Shown here piece after piece: positions 44,101-54,393 of a stretch of 64,000 nt of DNA. A program made the position numbers and the translations under genes. Each line of letters opens with the position of its first letter. Positions within the stretch are counted from its first letter, which is position 1. Where the stretch lies: NCBI RefSeq assembly GCF_964204865.1, contig NC_135255.1, forward strand, positions 21,667,135 to 21,731,134. The letters run 5' to 3'. This DNA is from Styela clava. Lineage: Eukaryota; Chordata; Ascidiacea; Stolidobranchia; Styelidae. A model generated the notes under the pieces. It did no database searches and was not told where the DNA came from. It saw nothing but the letters and a program-made list of their open reading frames with translations.

Positions 44101-47100
44101 ATGGTATGTTTGTGTACTTTTGTTTACCATCGTCATCATAATCAAATTAGTTAAACCCGATTCCCAAATTTACGTCCGCCAATAATGGAGAATAAAGATG
44201 GAAAAACGTGTTTGACTTTTTGAGTCGGCGTTGATTTAAATTTTTCATGTTATGTGTTATAATTTTTTGATTATAAATCAATACCTCCAACCTAAAATGA
44301 ACGATATTGTTATCAACGACGTTGGGATAACGATAAAATCTCCGATAGAAACCAAATAATATTTAGAAGCTATTTTATAGATTTATAGAAATTAAAAAAT
44401 TTCCCGTTAAGTTCGATCACTATCGAAACTGAGGATGAAAACAATTACGGTAATTAGGGCAGGATTTGCTTTTAAGTTTATTGCCGAGGCGCACAACATA
44501 TCTTGACTAAATTGAAATATACGATAACAAATGTAAAAAAATTTCAACCAAAACGTCCTCGACGTCTTATAAGCACTTCAAGTCGGAGTTTATTGCAATA
44601 TCTTTCACGAGGACTGTTAGCTATTGCCGTGCCACACATGGCTGCTTTCGATTGCAATAAAAAATGAAAAAAATGTGAAATGTTTTTAAATCAGAATGTG
44701 GACGGGGGCGGTAGGATGTGTACGGCGTTTTCGGTTTTCGGCCTTCCATATGTAGAAAATCTTAGATTAATGGAAGCAATATTTTTCCGAAAATAATTTT
44801 CGTATCCAGATTTTCAGAGTTTCTACTGCATTATTATAACATGAAGACGGGCTGCGTTACATTGCGTCAAAATGATGAAGCACGAGAGTATTTGTCACAA
44901 GAGAGAGAGAGATAGCATTATGCTATTGTCGCTTTCAATTCGCATCGACAGCGCACGATTTCTACTTTTTTGAGGTAACATATCTCATTTTCGAATACAA
45001 ACATATACGCGGGGATAGCGATTATTACGTAACTAACAGCAAAAAGGTATGATTGAAGTCAGGCGGTGTTAAATTACGTCGAGGTGATAAAGCACTGGAA
45101 AAAAGTAGTTTTCACCGGATTGTTATGACCGTGGAACGACGTTGTTTGAACGTAGAACAATAATAAAAAAAACGAATTTGAAACGGGGGACACGACCCCG
45201 TAACCCCCCTGCTGGTTGCGCCACTGCGGCCCACCAATGACTTGCAACCCCTAATTTTGGTCCGCAGTAGAGATGTACCGATGTATCGGTATCGGCAATA
45301 TCGGCCATTTTTTCGGTATCGGCCATGTATCGGTTAGATTAAGGCTGATATTTCCGATATATTTACTTTTTGATATGGTTCAGAATGTTTCAAAAGATAA
45401 GTTGGAATACTACTTTTTAATTTATTTTTTGTCTGGAGAGATCGCGAGCCATGAGCCATACATGTCCCCACCCCCGCGAGAGAATAGGATTCACGTGTTT
45501 TTAGCTATTTATCAGCCAAACTAGCTCAACTAATTTGGCTATTTTCACTGTCAAATTTTTATATTGACATTTCAAATATTACATAGTAATTATGAAGAAA
45601 TATATCAACACAGCACATAACAAAAAGCAACCAGGCGCCCAGTTTTAAATCATACAGTGGAATTGGGGTCATTATTAACGGCACATGGACTTTTGGCAGG
45701 GGTATAAATTCTGACTGTTTGTTGTCAAGTACGAGTGTCATTTAGTCCGTCGACATCGATATACTAAATTCCGACACAACCATCCCTCTACGCAGGTATT
45801 GATTTCAATTTTGTTTAACTACACAATTTCTTTATAGATATATTGACATGACCGCCTAGCCCTAGAGTTAGACTATCTCAAAATATATGATAGCAATTGT
45901 AAAATATTATAAAATAGTAAAGTAAAAAAACATCCCCGACGGTTATAGGTAGGCCTACTTTTGTCGGTGCTGATTGATATTCTTTCATGTTGGCTTTGAC
46001 TTATTGCGTCGACGATTACGATTAGTCACGGAATAAAATATTTGTAAAATGATTTTAATTTGAACGTAGGACGGCGGCGCTAGAATGTGTGGGTGATATT
46101 CGATATTCTTTAAAACACGAATAACGATATTCGAAGGTCGCGATATTAACATTAAATTCAAATTGGACATCCTGGCTTATGAGTTTTCTAATTAAACACC
46201 GAGATTACTAGTGTTACTGTACAATGTATATTAATTAGGTCAAGCATATGGATACCAAACATTAATTTCATATTATGTGATATATCTTTTTTCTTCGATC
46301 TGAAATAATGTGTACTATGAACAACGCTCAAAGACCATTGTTTTAACTCGTCTGCCCTACACAGCACACCTAATTAAGTTATAATTACATAGTATCGGTA
46401 TCGGCATATCGGCCTTTTTGTAGTATCGGCGTATCGGTATCGGCGTTTTTAGCTGGTATCGGATCGGTATCGGCGACAAAAGTGGTATCGGTACATCTCT
46501 AGTCCGCAGGCGACAAAAGGTTGCCGACCCCTGCATTAAACCAACTTGAAAAGTAGCTTTCTGAAAATATAGAAAATATTTCTAAAAGATCCAAGTACTA
46601 AGACATTGGAATTAGTTGGAATTGGAATTAAAGTTGGATCCGAATTCAAAGGTCGCAAATTCAAGTTCCATACCCATTGCCTTATACAGTATGTAATAAC
46701 TTGAGTAGGCAATGCTGAAACGAAAAATTGTGATCCATCCAAAATATAGTAGCTTCTTATGCATTAGCGGTTGCTTGCACAGAGCCATGTTTGGAGTGAA
46801 CAAAGTAATAACGAAAGTGTAATTAGAATTTAATTGCTATCTGGGTACCAGAAAAATTGTATTTGGAAAGTTTGATGTTAATCATGGAATCAATATAAAT
46901 TAATACAAAAAAAATCTGAGTTCCAGTAAATACATTCAATATTCAACCAACTGAATTCATTACATGACTCACATTCAGACTTCCAGCAGGAAATGAGTAG
47001 GTGATGACAAAAGCGCTATTCAGACCAATCAAGCCTTCATATCCTGGCAGTGATTCATGCAACTCTTCCACTGACATTCTTCCACCAGATGGTTGTTGTT

Positions 47101-50100
47101 TGATAATTCTTGGACCAGATGAAGTAGCTTGACTTGAAGACTGAGATTCTGAAAATTGAACATCATTTAGTTAGAGAGTTGAGCATAGGATTCAAATCAT
47201 ATGTAAAATAAAACGATATCATAACCCCCAATAATTGAGAAATCTAATGCTCTTACAACTAAAGAGTCATTATCAAGTTAGGTCATAACTTTAACTGGGG
47301 TTGACAATGCCTTGGTAATGTAGATTTGCACATCTAGGATGGCTGCCTTTCTGCAGAAACTCCCTTATTGAAAGCACTTAGTATCAACATACAATTCCAG
47401 GGCGGGTAAGCAAATATATCTCCATCCAATATTATGATATTTATATTCTGAGATGTGCCAAAATGTTTGCTGTGGTAATCTTTTGATTTTAGTCTATGTT
47501 TTTTTTGCAGAAAGCTCATTACTTTCAACCCAAAACTATGCAATATAATTTGTATTCGATACAATGCTATTTGCCTTTGAAATGAGTCTATACGCTCCTT
47601 GCTGCCGGTTTCAAGTCGATTTGACCATTTTATCAAGTTGGGCCCCACAGCTTGAAGTGGCCCAACGCTAGTAATCAGTCCCTATGCCCTGTTTAAACAA
47701 CTGCAAAAAAACTTTACATTTTTTAATGTCTTCATTGCATTGAGGATTTATTCAACGATGCTAAATACTGTTGCATCATGTGAAAGAAGCTTTTCAAAGC
47801 TGAAAATAATTAAAGTATACTTGAGGTCTGCGGTCTCACAAGAAAGATCTAACAAATTGCCAATGCTTTTTATAGAAAGCGAAATTGCTAAAGCTATTGA
47901 CTTTGAAAATATTTTGAATGATTTTACCAATAAAAAGGCTATAAAAGTCTTTTTTGAAAAGAGTATATTATAATGTAATTGCCTATTTTGGCTTTCTTGA
48001 TGTTAGAGGTAAAACAATAACAGCTTTCACATTACCTTAAATTTATTTTATAGCAAGTGTTTGATGTCTATTTTTTGGAAGTTTGTATGTATGTTATGTT
48101 ACGAAATAAAAACACCCATAAATTTTACTATTGAGAGAAGGAGCCCCACCATAAGATTTCTAATTGAGCCCCGCAGTTCTGCTGCGTACCCTCTCAAAAC
48201 GCTTGTCAATTTGAACCAAAAACCGTGTGCTATATCTATTAGAATAGAAATGCTTTTAGTAAAAAAATTATTAGCGCAATGGGTGGTTGGGTCCCAATTT
48301 GCAAAAAACTTTGTCAAAGTCATTTTTCTGATATATACCGTAAATAACAAGGTAATATTAGATTCAACAGTACGTAAACTCTGTGGTCCGCATGCTTTGA
48401 ACCAATGAAAAGGCACAGGGCCAACATTGATATGAAGCGTTCTCTGCTACATACTTTAGTCTATAAAATCTGTAGCCTATTATTTTTGTATTTTATAATG
48501 CAGGCAACATATTATACAGATTCATTTGTCACGCATGAACAGACAGAAGAAAAATATCATCATCAGAATAATGTCTTACCAACCAAACAATGCTTATGCA
48601 TTCCCCCCTGTCGAGCTATGAGTTTAACAATCGGGCTTTTGTATATAATTAAATCATGTATTTGAAGGCCACTCAACATTTGCAAGATTTTTGAACCAAA
48701 GCTTGGCAATTTTCTTAAGTGTTATGCTGAAATTTTGAGTTGGGTGCCATTCCCCCAATAATGAAATTGGCCACTTTTAATATTTCATTTTAAGTTTTTT
48801 TTGTAAACAACAAAGTTTGTGCCACTGGAATTTGTTAAATTTTATTTTTTTAATGACTCGGAAACCCTAATATTAATTTTACAGTAATAAGCCTGCATTA
48901 AGTTACTTACAATACAAGCATTATAAAGCTATCAAAACAAAACTATCAATGAAAAACAGGAAAATAAATTCTGTTACCTTTTATCTTTTGCTTCAATTCC
49001 TTATTTTCTTTCTTTGTTTGTTCCATTTCTCGTGATCGTTGACACAGCAGCATCTCTAGTTGTTGTTGGAGTTTCTGCATTTTCTTCTCTGCTTCATCTT
49101 TCTGTCGTTTCAGTTTTTCCACTGTCTGAGGTTGCTTGAAGCCTATTAAATACATAAGCGATACAATCATGTGACAAGCTATAATAGGACATATTGGAAA
49201 GCTGTTATTCTGCTACAGAGGCAAGAAGCAGTTTTATTTAATCAGTTTCAGAATTTAAAGTGAAATTGGCTCAAATATCTTGATTTGCTATCAAGTTCAA
49301 ACACAACCCCAGCATGCCCTTCAAAAACCCATCAACAGCTGCTAGTATAAGGATGAGCTATGGACCATTGTATAAAAACGTATTCTCTCAATATTTTATA
49401 ATTCAATCATTTCCTATCCCAGGAAATTCAAATGGATGACTGAGACCTTATAAAAAATTTCTTTCTTCCATTCATATAGCACTATTCAATACAGCAAATA
49501 CAGAAGACTTACATAAGTTAGGAAATGGGCAAGCCAGTTCCCCACCAAAGTATTTATGCTGTTGGATTTGATCCAAACTTGGTCGCTCTTTTGGAATTCG
49601 ACGAAGCATCCAGCCGACTAAATCCCTCATCTCACTTTCAAGTTTGCTCAGGTCACATCCTTGATTTTGCATTATAAGGTAACTCCATCCAACAGGGTTA
49701 TCACCAAATGGGTGACTCCCATCAGTCTCAATGAAATGTATCACAAGTGCCAGTGAGAATACGTCGGCTTGTTTGGATATGACATTGTCACTGTATGTCT
49801 CTGGGGCTCTCCAACCATCTGTGCCAATGCCAATATTGCTCGCTTTGGTGACAGAATGACCGGGTTTCATTTCTTTGCTCAATCCAAAATCTATCACTTT
49901 CAATTGCGTTCCATCTTCTGATATCAAGATATTATCTGGTTTTAAATCACGATGTATGACATTATTCCTATGGATGTGGGCAATGCCATTTACAAGTTGT
50001 TGGATGAGTATCTGCTTGATTCTTTTGGTTTGTTTTGAACCCTTCATGAAGTTAGTCAAATTGTCGGGGCCACATAGTTCCATGGCAATGAAAATATGCT

Positions 50101-51399
50101 TGACTGGGCCAAGGTGATAAATGCCAGAATCTATAATGTTAGCAATGTTCTGGTGATGGCTGATTTTGACCAGAATTCTTGCTTCCCTCTCATTTTCCTT
50201 GCTATACTTCAAGGATTTCACGGCAATATCACCTTGACCAGACTTTCCATAAATCTTCACACCCTTATAAACATTTCCAAGCTTGGAAATGGACTCGTAA
50301 TGAAGCATGTAGAGTGAATCTGTCAAACGAATTGAACCTGAAATAAAAAATATTAAAGTTCCTGAGATATTGCACTATACCTAATACCATAATGGTAATC
50401 ACATTTCTTTTAACAGTTTGAGCAATACAGCTAACTATGCCATGGGTTAAAATCCCATGCTCACCACCTGACCCAGGTATTAGAGCAGGCAATGGAAAAC
50501 ATGTAAGATAACGGTCCTTCCAAAGCAGTAGCTCCTTCACATCAGTGGCTACTTATAAGACCTTGTTCAGAGTGTGAACATTTCATGAAAAATCATGACT
50601 ACAATATACAGTAAGTCACAAATATATAAAAAATGATCATTCACAAAAAGAATTCATGTAACAACAATCAATGTTTAATTTCACATTTGCCATAGTCTTA
50701 TTAAATATTATGTTTCAACATTTTATAATGAAGAATATTCATTTCTAACAGTAAGTTACCTAAATGCGCCAGGTTCTACGACAACTAGTACATACTCACA
50801 TATATGTAATATCAATTAATCAAAATGGACATCTTACCACATAAACAATTGTTTGTACGAGAATACTTAACCTGTGATTAAGTTAGACATTGTAAATCCG
50901 AAGACTTGAAATATTATCTTGTATTTCAGTACAAACCTTTGACTGGGTTAGTTCCCTCTGGAATTGCGAAAGAAGCACCTTCCCCAGATGAAGACTCTTC
51001 AGATTCTCTGTTTTTATTGCCCTTTCCGTATGAAATGCCAGAACTTTCCGTAATATAGCAGTCTGTATTTATATTATCTCCTGAATAAAATACAATGAGG
51101 CATTAATCTTCCAGCAGGGTGGATATTTAATATATAAATGAAATGATTCACTGACCTTGCTTTTGATTAATAATCACAGTCTTAGCTATCACAGCTCCAT
51201 GCTTTCGGGATTCTTTCATCAGGTAATCCAGACCTCGAGCAAGATTTAGATCTAAAGCTTGACTTGTGCCAGGTAAGCTCAGTGCTTGTGCAGCATTTTG
51301 AGATGTTGTGGGATCTTCTCTATCATGAGAAGTTGAAGGTTGGTCTGGTGAATCTGAATCAGAGTCATCTAATTCAATTATGTCCAGGACTTTATCCAT
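38061..51399 (-). CDS. Ser/Thr kinase - coiled coil - Deltex C-terminal domain fusion protein (whole gene)
   Basis: Minus-strand join of 51156-51399, 50937-51080, 49513-50337, 48978-49142, 46973-47148, 41437-41624 and 38061-38133: 1815 nt, 604 residues plus stop. All GT-AG junctions keep frame. Order: acidic Ser/Asp N-terminus (1-129); kinase domain about 139-390, nearest in style to IRE1 (GTDGWRAPE activation end) with VAIK-type K170, alpha-C E181, HRD D260, N265, DFG D279 and APE E309; coiled coil about 405-460; DTC domain about 475-604 with LPGYEG, FVITYSFPAGSLN, EYLPANLY, IIWNDKIPHKT and NGYPDPD. DTC is the ADP-ribose-binding C-terminal domain of Deltex E3 ligases, but no RING precedes it and no KEN RNase domain follows the kinase. 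The glycine loop is degenerate (SISKLGNVYKG). Likely a cytosolic or nuclear kinase reading ADP-ribosylation; that role is inference. Introns 5 and 6 are large and transposon-filled. Confidence 0.9.
38369..38906. mobile_element. hAT MITE, TSD GTCTAATT, in kinase-DTC intron 6
   Basis: Starts CAGTGGTTCCCAAACTTTTT and ends CCCAGTTTGGGAACCACTG. Flanks GTCTAATT and GTCTAAAT (7 of 8). The tandem paralogue lacks it at the matching place (about 61195). Confidence 0.82.
39235..40480. mobile_element. hAT element inserted in SINE-B, perfect TSD CCCTAGGT
   Basis: Starts CAGGGGTCGGGAACCC and ends GGTTCCCGACCCCTG; flanks 39227-39234 and 40481-40488 are both CCCTAGGT. It is the same family as 1895-2438. It carries the nested element 39442-40341. 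Confidence 0.9.
39442..40341 (+). mobile_element. hAT element nested inside another hAT, perfect TSD TTGTAGGC
   Basis: Starts CAGTGGTTCTTAAAGTATGG and ends AAAAGTTTAAGAACCACTG; both flanks are TTGTAGGC (39434-39441, 40342-40349). The interior at about 40010-40150 encodes a decayed hAT transposase C-terminus: FATRHLCERGYLALTVIKTK, then after a frameshift RLDTRDNLRIALSKI, the dimerisation-region pattern. Confidence 0.9.
41437..41624 (-). CDS. Kinase-DTC exon 6: central DTC domain
   Basis: Encodes GVTYEVKEFTEYLPANLY, KVLLEKAFNAGLLFKIQM and EIIWNDKIPHKTNKRGGPD. WND-x-x-HKT corresponds to WNE-x-HHKT of Deltex proteins; the first His of the HH pair is Pro here. The acceptor is TTTTTGCAG and the donor GTAAGT. 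The paralogous exon at 62729-62916 has the same length. Confidence 0.93.
42907..45226. mobile_element. Nested hAT-like element, CAGTGGCGCA ends, TSD CRGCCCAC
   Basis: Starts CAGTGGCGCACCACG and ends TGGTTGCGCCACTG. Flanks CAGCCCAC and CGGCCCAC (7 of 8). The interior holds a large foldback element: about 43505-43850 is inversely repeated at about 44395-44660 (GACTTGAAG-ACTTATAAGACTTCGAGGACG; TTTTCATCCTCAGTTTCGATAGTG). Confidence 0.8.
45268..46501. mobile_element. Nested hAT-like element, TAGAGATG ends, perfect TSD GTCCGCAG
   Basis: Starts TAGAGATGTACCGATGTATCGG and ends GGTACATCTCTA, with GTATCGGTATCGGC repeats at both ends. Both flanks GTCCGCAG (45260-45267, 46502-46509). Its middle has a decayed foldback piece related to 42907-45226 (TTGGACATCCTGG near 46165). 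Confidence 0.88.
46655..46800 (+). repeat. SINE-B 3' fragment
   Basis: GAGTAGGCAATGCTGAAACG and GCTTCTTATGCATTAGCGG..GAGCCATGTTTGGAGTGAAC match the body of SINE-B copies at 61431 and 50400. Head missing. Confidence 0.5.
46973..47148 (-). CDS. Kinase-DTC exon 5: start of DTC domain
   Basis: Encodes ESQSSSQATSSGPRIIKQQ, PSGGRMSVEELHESLPGYEG and LNSAFVITYSFPAGSLN. QPxG, LPGYE and YxFPxG are Deltex C-terminal landmarks. The acceptor is ATTTTCAG; the donor GTGAGT starts at 46972. Confidence 0.92.
47640..48190 (+). mobile_element. hAT transposase relic (C-terminal dimerisation region)
   Basis: The ORF at 47740-47973 reads TVASCERSFSKLKIIKVYLR and QERSNKLPMLFIESEIAKAI, the conserved end of hAT transposases (also seen in domesticated ZMYM-type proteins). 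Flanking GGGCCCCAC/GAGCCCCGC motifs match those around the copy at 52811-55936. No 5' part or zinc finger is present, so it is a relic, inside the kinase-DTC intron 4 on the opposite strand. Confidence 0.75.
48978..49142 (-). CDS. Kinase-DTC exon 4: coiled coil
   Basis: Encodes QPQTVEKLKRQKDEAEKKMQ and LQQQLEMLLCQRSREMEQTK to ELKQKIK, a strongly charged heptad-type helix that could dimerise the kinase. This is where a RING would be in a classic Deltex protein; there are no zinc-ligand pairs. Confidence 0.9.
49513..50337 (-). CDS. Kinase-DTC exon 3: protein kinase domain
   Basis: A single 825-nt exon holds the whole kinase fold: GDIAVKSLKYSKENEREARI, VIHRDLKPDNILI, KVIDFGLSKEM, GIGTDGWRAPETYSD, KQADVFSLALVIHFIETDG, and the C-lobe arginine PKERPSLDQI. 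All catalytic residues are present, so activity is expected despite the weak glycine loop. The acceptor is TATTTCAG; the donor GTAAGT starts at 49512. Confidence 0.95.
50400..50580 (+). repeat. SINE-B copy in kinase-DTC intron 2
   Basis: GGTTAAAATCCCATGCTCACC is a decayed B box, followed by GCAGGCAATGGAAAACATG and GCTCCTTCACATCAGTGGCTAC...CCTTGTTCAGAGTGTGAAC, the family body. Confidence 0.55.
50937..51080 (-). CDS. Kinase-DTC exon 2: linker
   Basis: Encodes DNINTDCYITESSGISYGKG, NKNRESEESSSGEGASF and AIPEGTNPVK. The acceptor is TTATTCAG; the donor is GTTTGT, weaker than the others. Disordered linker before the kinase. Confidence 0.8.
51156..51399 (-). CDS. Kinase-DTC exon 1: acidic N-terminus
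   Basis: Starts at ATG 51399 (MDKVLDIIELDDSDSDSPDQ). An in-frame stop lies just upstream, so a longer start is excluded. IIELDDSDSDS resembles a SUMO-interacting motif (hydrophobic core followed by acidic/Ser residues), which would fit DNA-damage or PML-type recruitment but is inference. The donor GTCAGT starts at 51155. Confidence 0.82.
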
Positions 51400-51439
51400 T
51401 TTATTCTCAGATTGAAATAGTTTTGGCTCCAATTAAGAA
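51400..51439 (-). promoter_or_regulatory. Kinase-DTC 5' leader after a 3' splice-like site
   Basis: TTATCTACAG ends 40 nt before the ATG, as for the three plus-strand genes. Could be a trans-splice or 5'-UTR acceptor. Confidence 0.35.
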
Positions 51440-52464
51440 CTGTAGATAACTGCTCGACTGCTCAACAGTAAACACAGAAATATTTCAGTATTCATTGAAA
51501 CAGGTCAGATATTTGTTTCTAACTTAACTAAACGTTTTGTTTGTTTTCCTGATTTTATATTCCATTCCTTTTTTTATTTATCAACTATTTCATCCCTGCA
51601 AAACTGGTTACTGTATTATGTCGGTACTTAAGATATTTTTTCTTAACCATATTCAGATATTTCAGTATTTCAACTAAAACCGTATTCAAGTTTGGTATAA
51701 GATCTTACACAAGTTACAAATATTTTAATGAAAAGCCAAATAAGAATAATAAATATATATAATTGCGATGTCTTCAATTCGGGTATTTCTCACGTAATGA
51801 TCGAATTAAAGCAAAGGTACCGTATGTAAAGCTAAGTCGTAACTGAAAGCAGCCATTACGAATGACTTCTCCTTTCCAAATCTGCTGCCAGCGGTGTTGT
51901 TAAATCGAGAGTCTACAAATTGACTAAATCCGGTAATCGTTTGTCCGCAAAATGCGACATCAATAAACACAAAGCTGACAATTTAACACATTTCGCAAGA
52001 TTTTCATATATTACGTCATAGGTGACAAATGAGTTACGAGTAATCTTTATGACGTAATTATATCATATCAAAGATTGGTTTGTTCGTGTGCGAAGCTCAA
52101 CATCGATTCAGATATCAAGTCGCGTGTCATATAGGCCAGATTGGTTAATTTTATATATGCGCTGTTGCTCAATTTAAGAAAGAGTTTTACGTGAATATTG
52201 CGATATGTGCTTGCCGTTGAATCTATTCTAAACAACATGATGTCGGACTAATTGCCATTGGGATTACTTTAATTTTGACGTATGAGTGCACAGAATGCCG
52301 GAGCGATGAAAGCAGGTCAGTATACTATAGGATGAAATATTCCCATCATATGGTCGTAGCTGATCGTTGTGAAGAGTTGCAAGCCACCCAACAGTTACCG
52401 TATTTGAACCACCCCAAAAATTGAGGAGCGCAACAAATAATTGACTCATAATTAACTGAAGGCA
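51440..52464. other. Upstream region of the kinase-DTC gene
   Basis: No coding sequence seen. The stretch 52005-52065 has several TGACG/ACGTCAT-type pieces (TTACGTCATAG, ATGACGTAAT). Promoter position not resolved. Confidence 0.3.
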
Positions 52465-52735
52465 TTTGAATCCGGTGGAGAGAGGAAAGTCGATAAGATG
52501 GCTGAATCATATGACGAACCACGGTCCATCGGCCGGTTACCAGTTCTAACGGCCCGCAATCAGGGATAATGATAAATGATGCCATGTCTGCAACTTTTTT
52601 GGCCAGCGGTGACGTTAACCACCCTTCGGCGGCGAGGAGTCCAGCAATCATCTCCCTGCGAACCCGCGCATGGTAATCAGAGCTGCGATGACAAGCGTAT
52701 TCTTAACGCTTAGCTTGGACACTGTGCCATACCTC
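52465..52735 (-). mobile_element. SINE-A, near full-length, minus strand
   Basis: From the inverted tail side (GACGAACCACGGTCC, GGTGACGTTAACCACCC) to the inverted tRNA-like head (CTGCGAACCCGCGC ... AACGCTTAGCTTGGACACTGTGCC). The B box is damaged relative to 8029-8369. Confidence 0.65.
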
Positions 52736-52901
52736 AGAGTCGAATAAACTACATTGGCGGGAACGCCCAGATGACTCGTTGTCAAATGTTTGATTCTTAC
52801 ATGTTCAATACAGAGCTGGTTTCAACCCGATTTGATCGAATTTGGCTCCGCACGTTAAAGCGGCCCCGCGCTAGTTGAGGTCTTTTTCTGCATCATGACT
52901 G

Positions 52902-54221
52902 TAGGGCTGGGCATTTTCGAAACACTGGTGTTTCGAAATCGAAACGAAATTTCGCCTTCGAAACGAAATCGAAACGAAACACACGTTTGTCAAAAACAAT
53001 AAAACCATCATTACCCATCGAATTTAATGTATAATTGCACATATTTTCAAGAATTAAAACCACAAAAACGAAGCACTGGAGGCTAATTCGAGAGCATGAA
53101 ACGATAATAATAATTCAATGAAGGTTTTTGCTAATGACAAAGCAGTGACCAAATGGCATCAGAATAATTATTACGGATTACGTCATTGTTAGAGATGGGG
53201 CTCACAAGCAGCATATATAGCATGGGGCCTCTCAACGTATCAATGCGACCCTGCCCTCATCTTATGTAATAATTGGGATCATTTTCTATATTATCCGTAG
53301 GAGAGCCATAATACCAAGCCACAACCGAATACTTGACTAATACATTTAAAAAAATATCTTTGAATCTGAATTCCAAATACATTCTTAACTCCATGAACAC
53401 AGGAAATGGGCTTTCATGATATTATCGTTGATTGAAATTAGCTATAACTAGGCGCCCAGAGAAATGATTTAAATTAAACAGTAAAATTAATATAAATTCG
53501 GATTTTTGTCGCGGCTAACTTTTGTTGTGACTGTTTATCGTCAGCGTGACATCAACATCGTTAAGCTAAATTCCGCCACAATTATCCCTCCCCCCACAAA
53601 TTTTGACTGTTTGTTTTGCTTATAACGCGATTATCGTCGTAATCAAATGAGTCGATCCAATTCACAAATTTCCATCCGCCAATGACGGAGAGTTAAGACT
53701 GAAAATCGTGTTTCATTTTTCTTCAAGTCAGTTCTGATTTGAATATTTCACGTCGACTGTTATGCTTTTATTATTGCTTATAAATTAATACCGTAAACTT
53801 GCACTGAACTATATTAATATTAACGACGGCAGTGTAAATCTGCGATAGATACTAAATGATATTCAAGAGCTAGTTCATACGGGGGAAATGCTCGGTCACT
53901 ATAGAAACTAAGGCTGAAAAAGATTAATTACGACAAAATTTGATTTTACATTTATTGCCGCAGTAACCCAGACTATCTCGACTATGTTGAAATATATTCA
54001 ATATTCTTATAAACACTACAAAAGGATATTTGAGAGTCGCGATATTCGAATAAATTCGGATATGAAGTTCGACTTGGACATCGCTGAATGATATTTTGAC
54101 TGATTTCAGATTGTTATTGCTATGACGTCATAATGTCTGTTTCGGAAGTCGAAACAGCGCCGTTTCGACATATCAGTGTTTCGAAACGTATCGAAACAGT
54201 GTTTCGAAACGCCCAGCCCTA
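52902..54221. mobile_element. Element with TAGGGCTGGGC ends
   Basis: Starts TAGGGCTGGGCATTTTCG with GTTTCGAAAC repeats and ends GTTTCGAAACGCCCAGCCCTA, an inverted arrangement. The interior resembles the foldback element in 42907-45226 (CATCCGCCAATGACGGAGAG; ATAGAAACTAAGGCTGAAAA). No matching TSD was found. Confidence 0.7.
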
Positions 54222-54393
54222 AATTCATGAGGTACAAAACTACTAAAAATGTAAAATAAAAAGTAGCATAATCTTAATCATAATCTATAATGTTAATTTG
54301 TTTTCGGTAAATTTTGTAAATTCATAGGTACAGCGATGCCAATAACTGTTGCATCGGGGAAAGAAGCTTTTCAAAGCTGTAAGTAATTTAAAG

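Larger units (their letters stand above)
42578..46533. mobile_element. hAT element, perfect TSD CATTAAAC, carrying two nested insertions
   Basis: Starts CTGGGGTCGGCAACC and ends GGTTGCCGACCCCTG. Flanks 42570-42577 and 46534-46541 are both CATTAAAC. Own sequence is only about 400 bp (like the 452-bp member at 63149-63600); the rest is the elements at 42907-45226 and 45268-46501. Located in intron 5 of the kinase-DTC gene. Confidence 0.9.

Noticed and set aside
47740..47973. Domesticated hAT (ZMYM-type) host gene
   Set aside because: Only the last 75 or so residues exist, with no zinc finger or core upstream, and a damaged sister copy at 54330-55730; a relic is simpler.
47148..48978. Hidden RING exon between the coiled coil and the DTC exons
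   Set aside because: No Cys/His zinc-ligand pattern with splice sites was found on the minus strand of this intron, and exon 4 joins exon 5 in phase.
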